Positions 1-10,449 of a stretch of 64,000 bases of DNA are shown one piece after another; position 1 is the stretch's first letter, and every line of letters starts with the position of its first letter. The notes under the pieces are model-generated. The model saw only the letters and a list, made by a program, of their open reading frames with translations, was not told where the DNA came from and did not search any database. This DNA comes from Phytophthora quininea (taxonomy: Eukaryota; Oomycota; Peronosporomycetes; Peronosporales; Peronosporaceae): positions 1 to 64,000 of the forward strand of contig JAAVTG010000128.1 of the NCBI GenBank assembly GCA_011947345.1. The letters are read 5' to 3'. Both the position numbers and the translations under genes were made by a program.

Positions 1-1070
1 TCCCAGTCGATTCCTCGGGTTTCGGCCTCCAAGTATTCCAAGTAGCTCGCCCAGATCGCGGGGCTTAGACACACAGTAGCTACTGCTCGTTCGTACAAAC
101 AAATCATAAATTGCCGGCCTTCCCCTCATCTTCCTCTCTCGTCATCAACGACACCAATCGATGTTTTACGAAGTTCAAGTACTGCGTCCAGGCTTGTTCT
201 GGATTTGCTTCCGCCCGGGAGCTGCACTCACTCTCGCTTCAAAGCCCCTCAACTTTTTCATCAGCGGCGCGAAATCTTTCTGTCTCGTGGCAGCGTCCTC
301 CAGAGTCTCTCCAGCGTTCCCATCCAGTGTATTGTACGCGTCCCAGGCTCTAAACTCCGACATAGCAAGATCATTCTGGTCCAATGGCAGCTGCATCTGC
401 TTGTAAAACAACTCTCAGTGCCTTCTCCTTCTGCAACTCCACGTCTCCCTCCATCTCGTCGAACATCTCGGTCGTCATCTCTCTACACAGGGCCCAGACT
501 TCGTGTCCTCTTGCGAAGTGGACCCCACAGTCTCCTGTGCCTGTGCCATCAGTGTCTTGAGCTCTGCTTCCTGTCCTTGTTCCCTGTAAAACTTTAGCTG
601 CTGCAGTGTCAACGTCACCGACCAATAATCGGCTTTAGCCAACTGGAAAAGTTGCTTCACTGTCTCAAAATCGCTAGTAGCTGCGACGTCACTGATCCAC
701 TGCGTGTACATGTCCTCAGTCAATGGGAAGGCCTGCTGGAAGCGTCGATAGAGTTCTGCACGCAGCCGCTGGAGCTGGTCTAGCTCTGACGCGGCTAAAT
801 TGCTCCAGTGCCAGCTCAAATGGCCGATGGCAGCCGTGTACTGGTCGTAGGAGATTGAGTAAGGGCTTTCTGCTTCTAATAAGGGTTGTGTAGCGTCCTG
901 GCAGCACTGCGGGGGTTCTGGGTACTCTGTACGTCTTCGGAGGCTTCCTCCAGCACTTCTACGGCCACGCTTGGGGTCGATGAGGTGGCCGATGGTTGGG
1001 TAACCTCGTCGGCCATGTCCTCGTCGCTCGAGAAGCCCGAGGAGGAGCTATCGTCGTCACCGCGAGCCAT
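1..1070 (-). CDS. SART3/Prp24-like HAT-repeat splicing factor, N-terminal part, runs off the left edge
   Basis: The protein starts at 1070 with an acidic serine-rich segment (MARGDDDSSSSGF...). It continues into half-a-tetratricopeptide (HAT) repeats: a helix with LRAELYRRFQQAFPLTEDMY, then YKQMQLPLDQNDLAMSEF, and near the edge LYERAVATVCLSPAIWASYL. In animals and fungi SART3/Prp24 recycles U6 snRNP and re-anneals U4/U6; HAT repeats come first and RRMs last, so the RRM part would lie left of the window. Reading is broken by five shifts near 905, 515, 400, 215 and 115. Four are repaired by adding one base to a short homopolymer; the one near 400 needs an extra base removed or two added. I treat the shifts as sequence errors, but a decayed copy cannot be excluded. 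The gene is head-to-head with its right neighbour, 96 bp apart. Confidence 0.7.
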
Positions 1071-1166
1071 CGTTGGATGCTCTTGAGTTTGAAAGTGTTG
1101 TAATTATTATTTAATGTGCAATTGTAACAGATTTAGGTTTTTGTCGTTTAATATCATAAAAGCAAA
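1071..1166. promoter_or_regulatory. Short shared intergenic region between divergent genes
   Basis: These 96 bp separate two start codons on opposite strands, so both promoters and 5' UTRs must fit here or overlap coding sequence. The region is AT-rich compared with its flanks. On the minus strand, ACACTTTCAAACT near 1092-1105 weakly resembles the oomycete initiator. No TATA box is evident. Confidence 0.4.
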
Positions 1167-2544
1167 ATGACCAACATGGACGACGCATGGGAAGAGTGGG
1201 AAGATGAGGCTGCCCCAGCGTCTACAGATACGATCTCGGTGAACCAAGCACAGGACTATCAATCCAAGACCCAGGAGATTCCTGCAAGTCCTCATTCTTC
1301 TATATCCGACGCTGGAGAGGAGTGGGGTGGAGCCTTTCGGAGCTGGAGAAAGAGATCGCGACGCTGACTCCATCAAATTCGTCGCTTTTGACGCGTCAGA
1401 CGCATCCAACAGCCAGGAACTGACGCTACTCACGGCCCTAGATGAACTGCCAAGTAAAATACAAAGTAGCAGCTCTAAACTCCAGATATTGGGGTCTCTA
1501 GGAGCCGTGGCGCAGCTGCATGTGTTAGCTGCTAGACAGAGCTTCCCGCATATTAAAAGTGACCCTGACGAGGCTGGAAAGCAAGTGCAGAGTCTTAAAG
1601 CACAGTTGCAACAAGTTGCAGGGGAGTGGGGAGACAAGGAGCTACTCAGGACGACGCTAGGGGACTTGGAACAGCAGCAATTGGAGGAGATGACGGGACT
1701 GCTGCAACACGCTCTGCAGGCGGAGAACGAGGACCTGACGCTGTTTCAAGAGGTGCTGGAGCAGCTCTTTGAAGGCTTGAAGGATCAGACTTTAGTATTA
1801 TCGACGAATTGGCTGGAGAGTGAGGAACAGCAGCAGATGGTGGTGGTAGAGAATACTTTACCCAACTACCTGCATCAGATTTTGACTCTGTTCAATGAAG
1901 ACCCGACCAACACCACCAGGATATTGGAGCTGTCCGAGGCGGAAATCTTTCAAGATGCCAAGGATATTGGACGCGACGAGCTGTTGATCAATGGAGTGAA
2001 GGTGGAAGGCACTAGGGGATATGACGCGGTGGTAGATGCACTCCAGCACGAACTGGAGCATGTTCTGGCTCAGGAGATTGGCAAGACACCCGAGATGATG
2101 TCGATGGATACCAGCAACGCCCTACAAGCTGTGGCGATGGCAGTACTACACGCAAGCAACCGCACCGAGTCGGGAGGAAGCGCGTACGAGCTGCTTGCGA
2201 AGTTCATCAGCAACCACGAAGTCGACCGAGTGCTGCTACGTCCTGCGTCCGCCCGCGCTGCTCCACTTGAGGTGCACATGGATGTTGGTCCGTATCTAGA
2301 ATCCGTTCCAGGCTCGAAGGAGCCTACATGGGCGTTCGGTCTGCGTGTCAAGCTGGTGGCCGTGACTTGGTACCTGGTGTGCGACGCCGACGACCCGACA
2401 GACGAACTATTCGAGCTCGAGACTTCATTTTGCACTCGTCTGGCCTTCCCTATTGGGCTTACGCCGTTCCACCCGCTAGACAGTATGCGGAAGGACCGTG
2501 GGGCAGTTGCGCTGCGCTTAGTGTTGCAAACCGAGGTGAACTAA
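1167..2544 (+). CDS. Uncharacterised acidic, coiled-coil-rich protein
   Basis: I do not recognise this family. It starts with a short tryptophan-acidic motif (MDDAWEEWEDEAA), repeated in spirit at GEEWGGAF, followed by Gln/Leu/Glu-rich helices likely to form coiled coils (residues about 60-260), and a C-terminal globular-looking part containing TWAFGLRVKLVAVTWYLV. Two frameshifts, at the TTT near 1335 and the TTTT near 1400, are each closed by one extra T, giving 459 residues. There is no signal peptide or membrane segment. The W-acidic N-terminus suggests a peptide that docks on a partner, but that is inference. It probably shares a promoter region with the SART3-like gene. Confidence 0.6.
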
Positions 2545-2702
2545 GACGAACAAGACCATGCAACAGCAAATTCATAAACTCAATTCCATCCCGTAACATG
2601 CTGGATTATTAGATCAAAACTAGGCGGAGAAGACTATCAACAAGCCGTTCAATTTCACAGAGCAAAGCACCGACCCCGTCTAAGGTGCGTGTCGCTCTTC
2701 CT

Positions 2703-4901
2703 CTACAAAATGCACACACCGTCACCGTTGGGTGTGATCATAACGATACTGGAGTAGCGCGTGCCCAACGGGTCGTTGTACACGCTGTCCTCCGAGGTGC
2801 GAGCCCCAACTGCTGCAGTCGCAGACATGCGCTCGCCGTTGGGTCCCGTGCCGTTCTCGTGGTTGCTCTTCTTCATGTATGCGACGATGGCAATCACAGC
2901 GACGCAGCCGGCAGCAGCCACCACACCGGCGATGCCCACCACCGTCGAGTTGGCACCACCAGACACAGACTCGGCCTGTTTGGCCTGGGCTTCCTGACTC
3001 GTCAGGCTAGCACTTCCTGATGCGGAAGAAGAAGCGGTTGAGGATGCAGGAGCGGCCGTCGTGGCTGCCGGGGCAGTAGTGGTCGGCGTCGGGGTCTCTG
3101 TCACCGGACGCAGAGTCGTCTTGGGCTTGGGAGTCTCGTCACCAACATCAGGACCCAAGCTCGACGACGACGTCGATCCAGTGCAGCTCGAAGTGTTGTC
3201 GCCCGGAAGCCCAACCTCCTTTGAGCTGGAGCCAGAGTTGCTGCCGACGGCAGATTCACTCGACGAGCTCGACGTACTAGGAGCAGCCGTCTTCTTGGAC
3301 GTCTTCTTCGTCGAAGGCTTGGTGGTCTTGTCAGCCACATCCTGCGAGGCTGAAGAAGACGAGGACTTAGCAAAATGGACTCGTCCGAGTCATCTGAGGC
3401 ATCGCCCGCAGAAGTCTGCTTCGTTTTCTTCTTGGAACTGGTCGACTTGCTGGAGCCCGAGTCACCGGCGCTGGTGCCCGTAGAAGAGCCCGAAGACGAC
3501 GACTTGGTTGCAGTCAGAGTCTTGATGCTAGCAATCTTCTGCTTGGCCTCCTGCTCTTCTGAAGTTGTGGTCTTGGCCGTCTTGGTCGGCGTTGTCGTAG
3601 TTGGCGTCAGCGTCGGCGTCGTGTAGGCCGTTGCAGATGTGGTAGTCGTGGCCGTGTTCACGACGCTGGGAGCTGTGGTGGCCACCGTCTGCACGACCGA
3701 AGGAACAGTCGTGGTAATCGTGTTCGACGCCGTGTCGGCAATAGTGTTCACCACCGCAGGTGCGGCCGTCGTCACTGTGTCCACAACGTTCGTCGCCGTG
3801 TTGGCCACCGTGTTGGTCGCCTGAGTTGTAGTCGAAGCAACCGTGTTGATCACTGTGTTCACCACGGGGCCAACGTCTCGACAGCGTTTGTAGCTGTCTG
3901 AGCTACGGTGTCCACCACCGTCGGGGCCAACGTCTTAACAACGTCCGTAGATGTCTGCGTCACAGAGGTCACAACGGGGTGACAACATCAGTGACCGTGC
4001 TAGCGGCCGTGTTGACAACCGTGTTCGCCGTCGATCCCACCGTGTTTGTCAGGTCCTGCACCGTCGAGTTCGTCGAATACACAACGTCGTCCACGCCCGA
4101 ACCGACCGTGTAGACGACATCATCCACAGTAGATCCCGCCGTGTTCACGATGTCGCCCACCGTCTGAACGACACCACCGGCGGTCGAACCAACCAATTTC
4201 ACCACGTCTCCTGTGGTGCTGGTCAAGCCCTGCACCGTCGAGTTAACCGTCGATCCGACCGTGTTCACCACGTCTCCTGTGGTGCTGGTCAAGCCCTGCA
4301 CCGTCGAGTCCACGGTAGATCCAACCGTGTTCACCACGTCTCCAGTCGCACTAGTGACTCCCTGCACCGTCGAGTCCACGGTAGATCCAACCGTGTTCAC
4401 CACGTCTCCAGTCGCACTGGTGACGCCCTGCACCGTCGAGTCCACGGTAGATCCAACCGTGTTCACCACGTCTCCAGTCGCACTGGTCACGCCCTGCACC
4501 GTCGAATTAACCATCGATCCGACCGTGTTCACCACGTCTCCAGTCGCACTGGTGACGCCCTGCACCGTAGAGCTGGTGGTATCGACCACATCGACCGCTA
4601 CGTCGCTCACCGCTGAGCCCACAACTCCAACCACGTCCTTCGTCGTCGAGGTCGTCGAGTCCGCCACCTGATCCACCACACCGGTCGCTGTGTCTACCGT
4701 GCCGGTCACCGAGTTGGACAGCAGCGAGCCCAGCGAGGTGCTGTCGAAAGTACTGGTCACCGAAGAGCTAGTCTGGTCCGTGGAGTCGCCCACCACGGCG
4801 TCGAAGTTGCCGCTACCGCTGCAGCTGGCGCTGCTCTGAGCGTCCGCCGCCGTCGCCACGAGGCAGGCGGCTGTGATCAGCCGCACTAACACGCAGCGCA
4901 T
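2703..4901 (-). CDS. Secreted or cell-surface repeat protein with a single C-terminal membrane anchor
   Basis: The product (about 733 residues after correction) starts with a clear signal peptide (MRCVLVRLITAACLVATAADA). It continues through valine/threonine/serine-rich sequence with 22-residue tandem repeats (STVQGVTSATGDVVNTVGS core), then a long T/S/P-rich stalk (TPTLTPTTTTPTKTAKTTTS). One transmembrane helix near the end (VVGIAGVVAAAGCVAVIAIV) is followed by a tail of about 55 residues with KKSNHENG and YSSIVMITPNGDG. The layout suggests a heavily O-glycosylated wall or surface protein anchored in the plasma membrane. Three frameshifts, at 3372-3375, 3866-3869 and 3976-3979, each fall in a run of four identical bases and close with one added base. 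No enzymatic domain is visible. A mucin-like or adhesin role is possible but unproven. Confidence 0.7.
4180..4575 (-). repeat. Tandem coding repeat, 66-bp unit, about six copies
   Basis: Six consecutive 66-bp units encode the 22-residue repeat of the surface protein. The central units are nearly identical at DNA level, while the end units have drifted (GLTSTTGDVVKLVGS at one end). Near-identical middle units suggest recent unequal crossing-over, so copy number may vary between alleles or strains. Confidence 0.85.
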
Positions 4902-6318
4902 TGTGTTGTGCTGTATACTCGCCTAGGAGTCAAACGAGGGCCTGGAAGTCCGTACGCAATTCTGAACGTGCGTGACGATCCGACAAGCACGAGCAAGAGA
5001 GCGCAGGAAGCGAGGGTACGTTCGGTCGGGAGGCCGAAGTGGAAATGACGGCGCAGGGCGTGTGTCCGTCCACCAGCCTGCTGGTTTGAGTGCGCCGGCC
5101 TGACTCTACCTCACAACGAGACACGAATCGAGTCAGACATGACCAAACAAAAGGGGCGGAACAAAATAGACTTGGCGTTTGTATGTGTGGGTGAATTTGG
5201 CGAAGGGAGTCAGAGGGGTCCAAGTTGCCTTCGTGCTTTGCCGAGCACGGAGACTGCCGCTTGTGCCTCTTGACGCGCACGTGCTCCACACAATTCCACA
5301 AGCTCGGCGGAGATTGTTTGAAGCCGAGTGGCCTGCTGCGCCGGCACTTGGTGCTCTCTCATGGCTAGCGTAGCGGGTCCCGTTCCGAATGGCGTTCGGG
5401 ATGCCATAGCTGCGTCTGCGGTGCGACGCCGACCGCCTCAAGTTGGCGGAAGCGCTTCCTCCGTGCTTTCTCACAAAAGTGTCTTGTGAGTGCCGACGTC
5501 GACAGCGCGGCGCATGGCGCCTCGTGATCAAGGCTGCCATAGGGACCGCTACCACCTGGAGCTCAACTGTTGAATGGAACAACTCCGCGAATTAAAATCC
5601 TGCCTGCTGCACATGGAGTACCGGCTGCGTTGCCTTTGACATGGCGTCGGGCATTACAGTTGATTGTCGCGGCCTGAGTTTGAGGCTGTGCTGGAGTCAA
5701 CATCAAGCACGCCGAAATCCGCCCGGTTTCCTCGGTGCAGTACCGTTTTCCAGGCCCCACCGAGCTCAAGTCGCAGATAACCGAGACGGTCGGCGTTCAG
5801 GCCACAGGGCAGTGTCTGTAGACACCGAGCCAAGCAGTCTATCGCACATGGTTCCTTGCATCCTCCTGCCATTGATCAGCAAAGTCTTGGTCTCAGGTCT
5901 CCGCAACTAGCGTGGTCATGTGCTACATCAAAGTAGTTGTCGAGACCATCGTGACGCCAGCGTCTGTTATAAGCCTTAACTGTCCTTGCAGAGAACTTCT
6001 TGACATATGCATCAAGATCACTTGAGTCGCGAGGTGGCGGAGAAGGCAATGTGCTTGCTTAGAGCGGACTTGCCGCCCTCGCCTCCATTCCCACCCATCA
6101 TCCAATTGTGCGACGCAGCCGCCTCAAGGTATATGCAGCAACCAATTATCGCCGTTCAGTCGGCCAAGACTTGTCATCCCGCTCGACGTTGACCGAAAGG
6201 ACACTTTGGTGCTCGACTGGCAAGTTCAGCTTTTGCTTGGGGTTCGAGTACCCCCGTCTCACCGGTGTCCGTGCCAAAGGCTCATTGTCGCTCAGCCCGC
6301 CGGTATTTCCCCCTCTAC
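4902..6318. other. Intergenic region without a supported gene
   Basis: This 1.4-kb stretch has open frames on both strands (for example 5133-5582 minus), but their composition is arginine/serine-rich and shows no domain, signal peptide or RXLR motif that I trust. It holds the upstream regions of the surface-protein gene (minus) and the first 7TM-cyclase gene (plus). Confidence 0.5.
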
Positions 6319-8037
6319 ATGCTCTGGACGCCTGTAGCTGCGGCCAGCGTGGCGCTGTCCTGCATCGGGGCCGCGCTCATCGCCTACAAGCTCTACCGCG
6401 ACTGGGACTTCCGCGTGTCCAGCGTGAGGTTCCTCTTCCTCACCTTCTTCGTCTACCTCTGGCTCTACACGCTCGGCCGACTGGCCTACTACGTGTGGGT
6501 CTTAACCCTCCCAGCAAACGAGTTCGTAGACAGCGTCAACGACGACCCACTCACGACCGACGAACTCGACAAATTGGGCATCTACATCACACTCGACATT
6601 GCAGCGTCTGGCAAGGCAGGCGTGACCTGCATCTTGTGCTTCTGCGACGTCATGCACTTCGGTGCTGCCTTCTGGGTGCTGCCACTGACCTACGAGCTGT
6701 CCAAGATCGCGGCCAAGTCGATGGACCGAGGCATCACCAAGGAACAGGCGAGGATCCAGTTCTACATGTTGTCAGGGCACTCGCTACTAACTCTCTTCTT
6801 GATCACGGAGATCGTGTTGACGGTGATCCATGGGGGCTACTCTCTGACGACGTACCGACTCGTCATCTGCATCTACATCATGCAGATCATCACCATCGCC
6901 TACATGGTGGCGCTGCTGTTTCTGCTACGCCGCAAGGGGCGAGACGTGGAGCCTGTGGACGGCCATTTCGAAGCTTCCCCGGTCTATCTGCGACTGAAGC
7001 GGATTATGATCATCTACGCGTTGATGGCATTCCAGTTCGAAGTCACATCGCTCTATGTCTACAGCTCCACAGATATTCGCGAAGGAGCTCTACTACGTTA
7101 TATTGGCGTAAGTCAAGTCATCTACAATGCTACGGGGTTTGCTCTCGCGCTGTTCACAGGCTGCAGCTTGCCGTGCTTCCTTCGAGCTACGCATTCTTGT
7201 TTGCCGAGAGATTTGGAGACGGAGCTCATTCTTGCAACCGAGAAAGTATCTCCAGGCTTATCATACGTGGAAGGAGCCGACATCGCCCCCGTACTCAATC
7301 CAGTCTTCGTGGTCACCGACGTCGAGTCGTCCAGTGCACTTTGGGCGGTGGGTGACGGTCGAGTGATGCAGCGAGCGACGCAAGTGCATGACGATCTGCT
7401 TCGCAGCATGCTTGCTCCGTATCGAGGCTACGAAATCACCACAGCAGGAGACTCATTCCTGCTGGCTTTCCATACCATTCGAGAAGCTGTGGCGTACTGT
7501 TTAGATGTGCAATTGAAATTGCTCACTGCTCCATGGCCGAAAGAGTTGCACGGTCTCGTTCCAGCGTCGCGAAAAATTCGATCAGGAACTCGCCTCATTT
7601 TCCGCGGACTTCGCGTTCGAATGGGAATTCATGACGCTGACCCAGCTGACGGATCGTTGGTGCACTGCCGACACGCCGTTACGGGCAAAATGACGTACAC
7701 GGGTGCTGCCATGGAGGTCGCTACGGAAATTGGGGACTTGGGGGAAGGCGGCCAGATCCTCGTCACCAAACGCATCGCTCGGTGGCTGGATTCCAACGCA
7801 TGGATGTTTTCAAACATGCCGTTCGTGATTGATCGTCTACGTGAGTACGCTATTCCTCACATTAATGCTCATCTTGAGCTTTACCAACTTCTGCCAGAGC
7901 AACTCGCCAGGCGTCGACGAGTGTTCGAGCGAGTGGATGATGCCATCGATATGTGCAGCACTGCGTCGGAAACTACACTACGTGACGATAGCCCACAAGA
8001 AACACCAGCAACAACCCCCTTCCGAATCTTCCGGTAG
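6319..8037 (+). CDS. 7TM protein fused to a class III nucleotidyl-cyclase homology domain (family copy 1)
   Basis: I chose the ATG at 6319 (MLWTPVAAA) because five paralogues in the window start with the same M-x-W pattern; the frame is open further upstream without an ATG. The 572-residue product has seven hydrophobic segments (about 3-24, 37-63, 101-123, 148-171, 178-203, 227-248, 259-287). A cysteine-rich juxtamembrane turn (TGCSLPCFL) leads to a cyclase homology domain (about 325-490) closest by eye to kinetoplastid receptor adenylyl cyclases. Metal aspartates D334 (VVTDVESS) and D378 (ITTAGDSF) are present. The purine-binding Lys is T374 and the Asp is T459; the transition-state Asn and Arg are E466 and E470. 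A membrane signalling role is likely, but cyclase activity is doubtful. It is intact and converges on copy 2, with 52 bp between stops. Confidence 0.9.
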   Translation: MLWTPVAAASVALSCIGAALIAYKLYRDWDFRVSSVRFLFLTFFVYLWLYTLGRLAYYVWVLTLPANEFVDSVNDDPLTTDELDKLGIYITLDIAASGKAGVTCILCFCDVMHFGAAFWVLPLTYELSKIAAKSMDRGITKEQARIQFYMLSGHSLLTLFLITEIVLTVIHGGYSLTTYRLVICIYIMQIITIAYMVALLFLLRRKGRDVEPVDGHFEASPVYLRLKRIMIIYALMAFQFEVTSLYVYSSTDIREGALLRYIGVSQVIYNATGFALALFTGCSLPCFLRATHSCLPRDLETELILATEKVSPGLSYVEGADIAPVLNPVFVVTDVESSSALWAVGDGRVMQRATQVHDDLLRSMLAPYRGYEITTAGDSFLLAFHTIREAVAYCLDVQLKLLTAPWPKELHGLVPASRKIRSGTRLIFRGLRVRMGIHDADPADGSLVHCRHAVTGKMTYTGAAMEVATEIGDLGEGGQILVTKRIARWLDSNAWMFSNMPFVIDRLREYAIPHINAHLELYQLLPEQLARRRRVFERVDDAIDMCSTASETTLRDDSPQETPATTPFRIFR

Positions 8038-8089
8038 ATTTACGAGACCATTTGTCCAGATACTTTATTCTCCTTCTAACCACTTTACT

Positions 8090-9793
8090 TCACCTCCAAC
8101 TGCCGCTGGAATAGTGCAGCAGCGTGAGGAACTGCTCACTCTCCGTCGCTAGTCTCGAATCCGTCCTCTCGATCTGCAAAACATGTCGAGGAGAAGAAAA
8201 CGTTTCGTTCCTCATAGCAAGAAGCTTTGGCACCACTTGGAACACTTCCAGCATGGCGTTCAACCGCGGGATTGAATATTCACAGACCGGTTCAATCACG
8301 AACTTGGTCGCCACTCCGGACGAGTTATCCGTCAGCCACTCGGCAATCCTCTTGGTGATCAAAATCTGCCCACCAGACCCCAAGTCTCCGATCTCATTGG
8401 CGATCACTTCCGAGGCCCCCGTGTAGATTATTTTCCCAGTCACAGCGTGGACGTTCTGCACTAAAGAACCTTCCGAGCCGGTGGCGTCGTGGATTCCCAT
8501 ACGGACTCGTAGCCCACAGAAAATTGTTTTTGTTCCGACGCGAACTCTTCGGGTCGCAGGAACCAACCCGTGCAGCTCCCTGGGCCACTTGGCATTTAAA
8601 AGCTGGATCTGAGCCTCCATGCAGTACTCGACGGCTTCTTGAATTGTATGAAATGCCAATTGGAACGAGTCTCCAGCGGTGGTGATCTCGTACCCGCGAT
8701 ACCTCGTCAAAAGGCCACGTAAAATATCGTCATGGACTTGCGTTGCCTGCTGCATCACTCGACCATCGCCGACGCCCCATAAATCGCTAGAAGACTCGAT
8801 ATCCGTGAAGACGAAGATCGGGTTGATGTACGGCAGCTCCCAACCACCAGGCACATTGACACAGTCGCGATGCTGGGTCAGATGGGCCTTGAACTCGTCC
8901 GAAATGCAGCAGCTGAAGCACCGCAGGAAGCACGGCTGACTACATCCGGTGACGACGGATAGCACGAATCCACGCAGGAAATAAATGACGTAGCTCACTC
9001 CAGCGTAGCTCGCCAGTCGCTTCGTTTGGTCGGGTGCAATGTATGTGATCAACGTCGAAAATTGGTACTGGAAGGCGAACAACGCATACACCAGCATGAT
9101 CCATTTCAGCCGTCGGTAGAGTGGAGAAGCCACAAATTGGCCGTGAACGCTTTCGTGGTGTCGTCCTTTGACTTTGAGGGCGATCACCATGACCACCATG
9201 TAAACGAGAACAGCAATCTGCAGACAGTAGACCACCAGCAGCAGCACATATGCGTATTGCGAGTAGCCCGTGAAGGCGATGGCGAGTGCCACTTCGACGA
9301 GGAAGAAAACCATTACACTGGAATGGCCGACCCACGAGTACAGTCGAATCTTGGCTCGCTCATGTTTCTCCCCACGGTCCATCGATAGCGCCACGAGCTT
9401 CGAGATCTCGTACACCAGCGCCGAGATCCAAATTGTGAGACCAAAGTGCATTGTATCTCCAATAATGATGGCCGCAGTGATCCAAGTGTTTTGCTTCTCC
9501 CCCAACTGCACGACAGCTCGTACACTCAGTCGATGCAGCTCGGACTTCAACACGGCCTGCTTCTCTAGGTTGTCGTTGTTGCCGAAATCGCCTCGACTAG
9601 CGACCACGACCAGCCAAATGAAGTAGATCAGCCTCGCCACCGTGGTGATGAACTGGTACGTGAAAAACACAGCAAAGACCCACCGCACACTCGACGCGCG
9701 AATGTCCCAGTCTCGGTAGAATTTGAAAACCAGCAGTGCCGTGGCCACCGCCGACAACGTCAGCGCACCGATGCACAATGGCGCCCAAAACAT
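8090..9793 (-). CDS. 7TM protein fused to a class III cyclase homology domain (family copy 2)
   Basis: The intact 567-residue product starts at 9793 (MFWAPLCIG), matching the family's M-x-W start. Seven membrane segments are separated by conserved landmarks: YRDWD after TM1, SMDRGEKHERAKI after TM3, HGQFVASPLYRRLKWIM before TM6 and TGCSQPCFLRC after TM7. The cyclase domain keeps both metal aspartates (VFTDIESSS and ITTAGDSF). It carries the family substitutions: Thr at the purine Lys position, Ile at the purine Asp position (GKIIYTGA), Val at the Asn position and Glu at the Arg position (SEVIANE). It is the most divergent copy in its TM2-TM3 loop (a Lys/Glu-rich LEKQAVLKSELHRL) and stands between the two subfamilies. 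Its short C-terminal tail is Ser/Thr/Arg-rich. Confidence 0.9.
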   Translation of the reverse strand: MFWAPLCIGALTLSAVATALLVFKFYRDWDIRASSVRWVFAVFFTYQFITTVARLIYFIWLVVVASRGDFGNNDNLEKQAVLKSELHRLSVRAVVQLGEKQNTWITAAIIIGDTMHFGLTIWISALVYEISKLVALSMDRGEKHERAKIRLYSWVGHSSVMVFFLVEVALAIAFTGYSQYAYVLLLVVYCLQIAVLVYMVVMVIALKVKGRHHESVHGQFVASPLYRRLKWIMLVYALFAFQYQFSTLITYIAPDQTKRLASYAGVSYVIYFLRGFVLSVVTGCSQPCFLRCFSCCISDEFKAHLTQHRDCVNVPGGWELPYINPIFVFTDIESSSDLWGVGDGRVMQQATQVHDDILRGLLTRYRGYEITTAGDSFQLAFHTIQEAVEYCMEAQIQLLNAKWPRELHGLVPATRRVRVGTKTIFCGLRVRMGIHDATGSEGSLVQNVHAVTGKIIYTGASEVIANEIGDLGSGGQILITKRIAEWLTDNSSGVATKFVIEPVCEYSIPRLNAMLEVFQVVPKLLAMRNETFSSPRHVLQIERTDSRLATESEQFLTLLHYSSGSWR

Positions 9794-10449
9794 GAACGGC
9801 CTCCTTCCTTCCGTCGTCAAAAGTTCAACTGAACCAGCGAAAAGTGACGGAGCCGATGACGTCGGCAATCAGCGACAGTTGAATGTTAAACTGGGACGAG
9901 GACGCACAGACTTCCGACGTAGCTGCAATCAGAGGAAGCTCACGTGTCTTCTTCACCTTCATCGAGGTTTAGCGTTTAACGACTAGCAACCGAGAAACCA
10001 AGCGGCATAAGCGGTTTCAAGAAAAGTCTCTGAGGTAGCGAGCACAGAGTCAGCAGAGTTCGGTCGGTCGTTTCGGCTCAATGTTAGTCGCCCCATAGAT
10101 TTCCTTGTTGCTGTGCAGCGCACGACACAACCAGCTCATCCCAGAAAACATTGGGACGAGGTTTCTTACTTCTCACTCGTGGAAGCAAGCATTCGATGAT
10201 CGGACATGGTGGTTTGCACCGTGAGTCCAACATCTGTGTTGTTTGCTGGCTAGCAACAAGTACCATAGCTAGCGACTAAGATCCCAGCTTTTTGAGATCG
10301 TCAGCTTCTTGTCCGGCGTGGACGTCAAGTTATGCAGCCTACAATTATAGTGCGAGCTAACTGCTGCAATTGCTCTCGTCCTCGCCACATGGGAGGCACT
10401 TTCCTCACCTTGTCGAGACCAAAGCGGTCCGTTATTTTTCCCTGTTTGC
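9794..10449. other. Divergent promoter region, no supported gene
   Basis: About 650 bp between the starts of copy 2 (minus) and the channel gene (plus). On the minus strand, CGTCACTTTTCGC about 50 bp upstream of the copy 2 start partly resembles an oomycete initiator. I see no RNA gene or conserved open frame. Confidence 0.4.

Noticed and set aside
5133..5582. Possible small secreted effector (149 codons, minus)
   Set aside because: No signal peptide and no credible RXLR or LFLAK motif; arginine-rich throughout.
6265..6318. Earlier start of copy 1
   Set aside because: The frame is open but has no ATG before 6319, and the conserved family start is at 6319.
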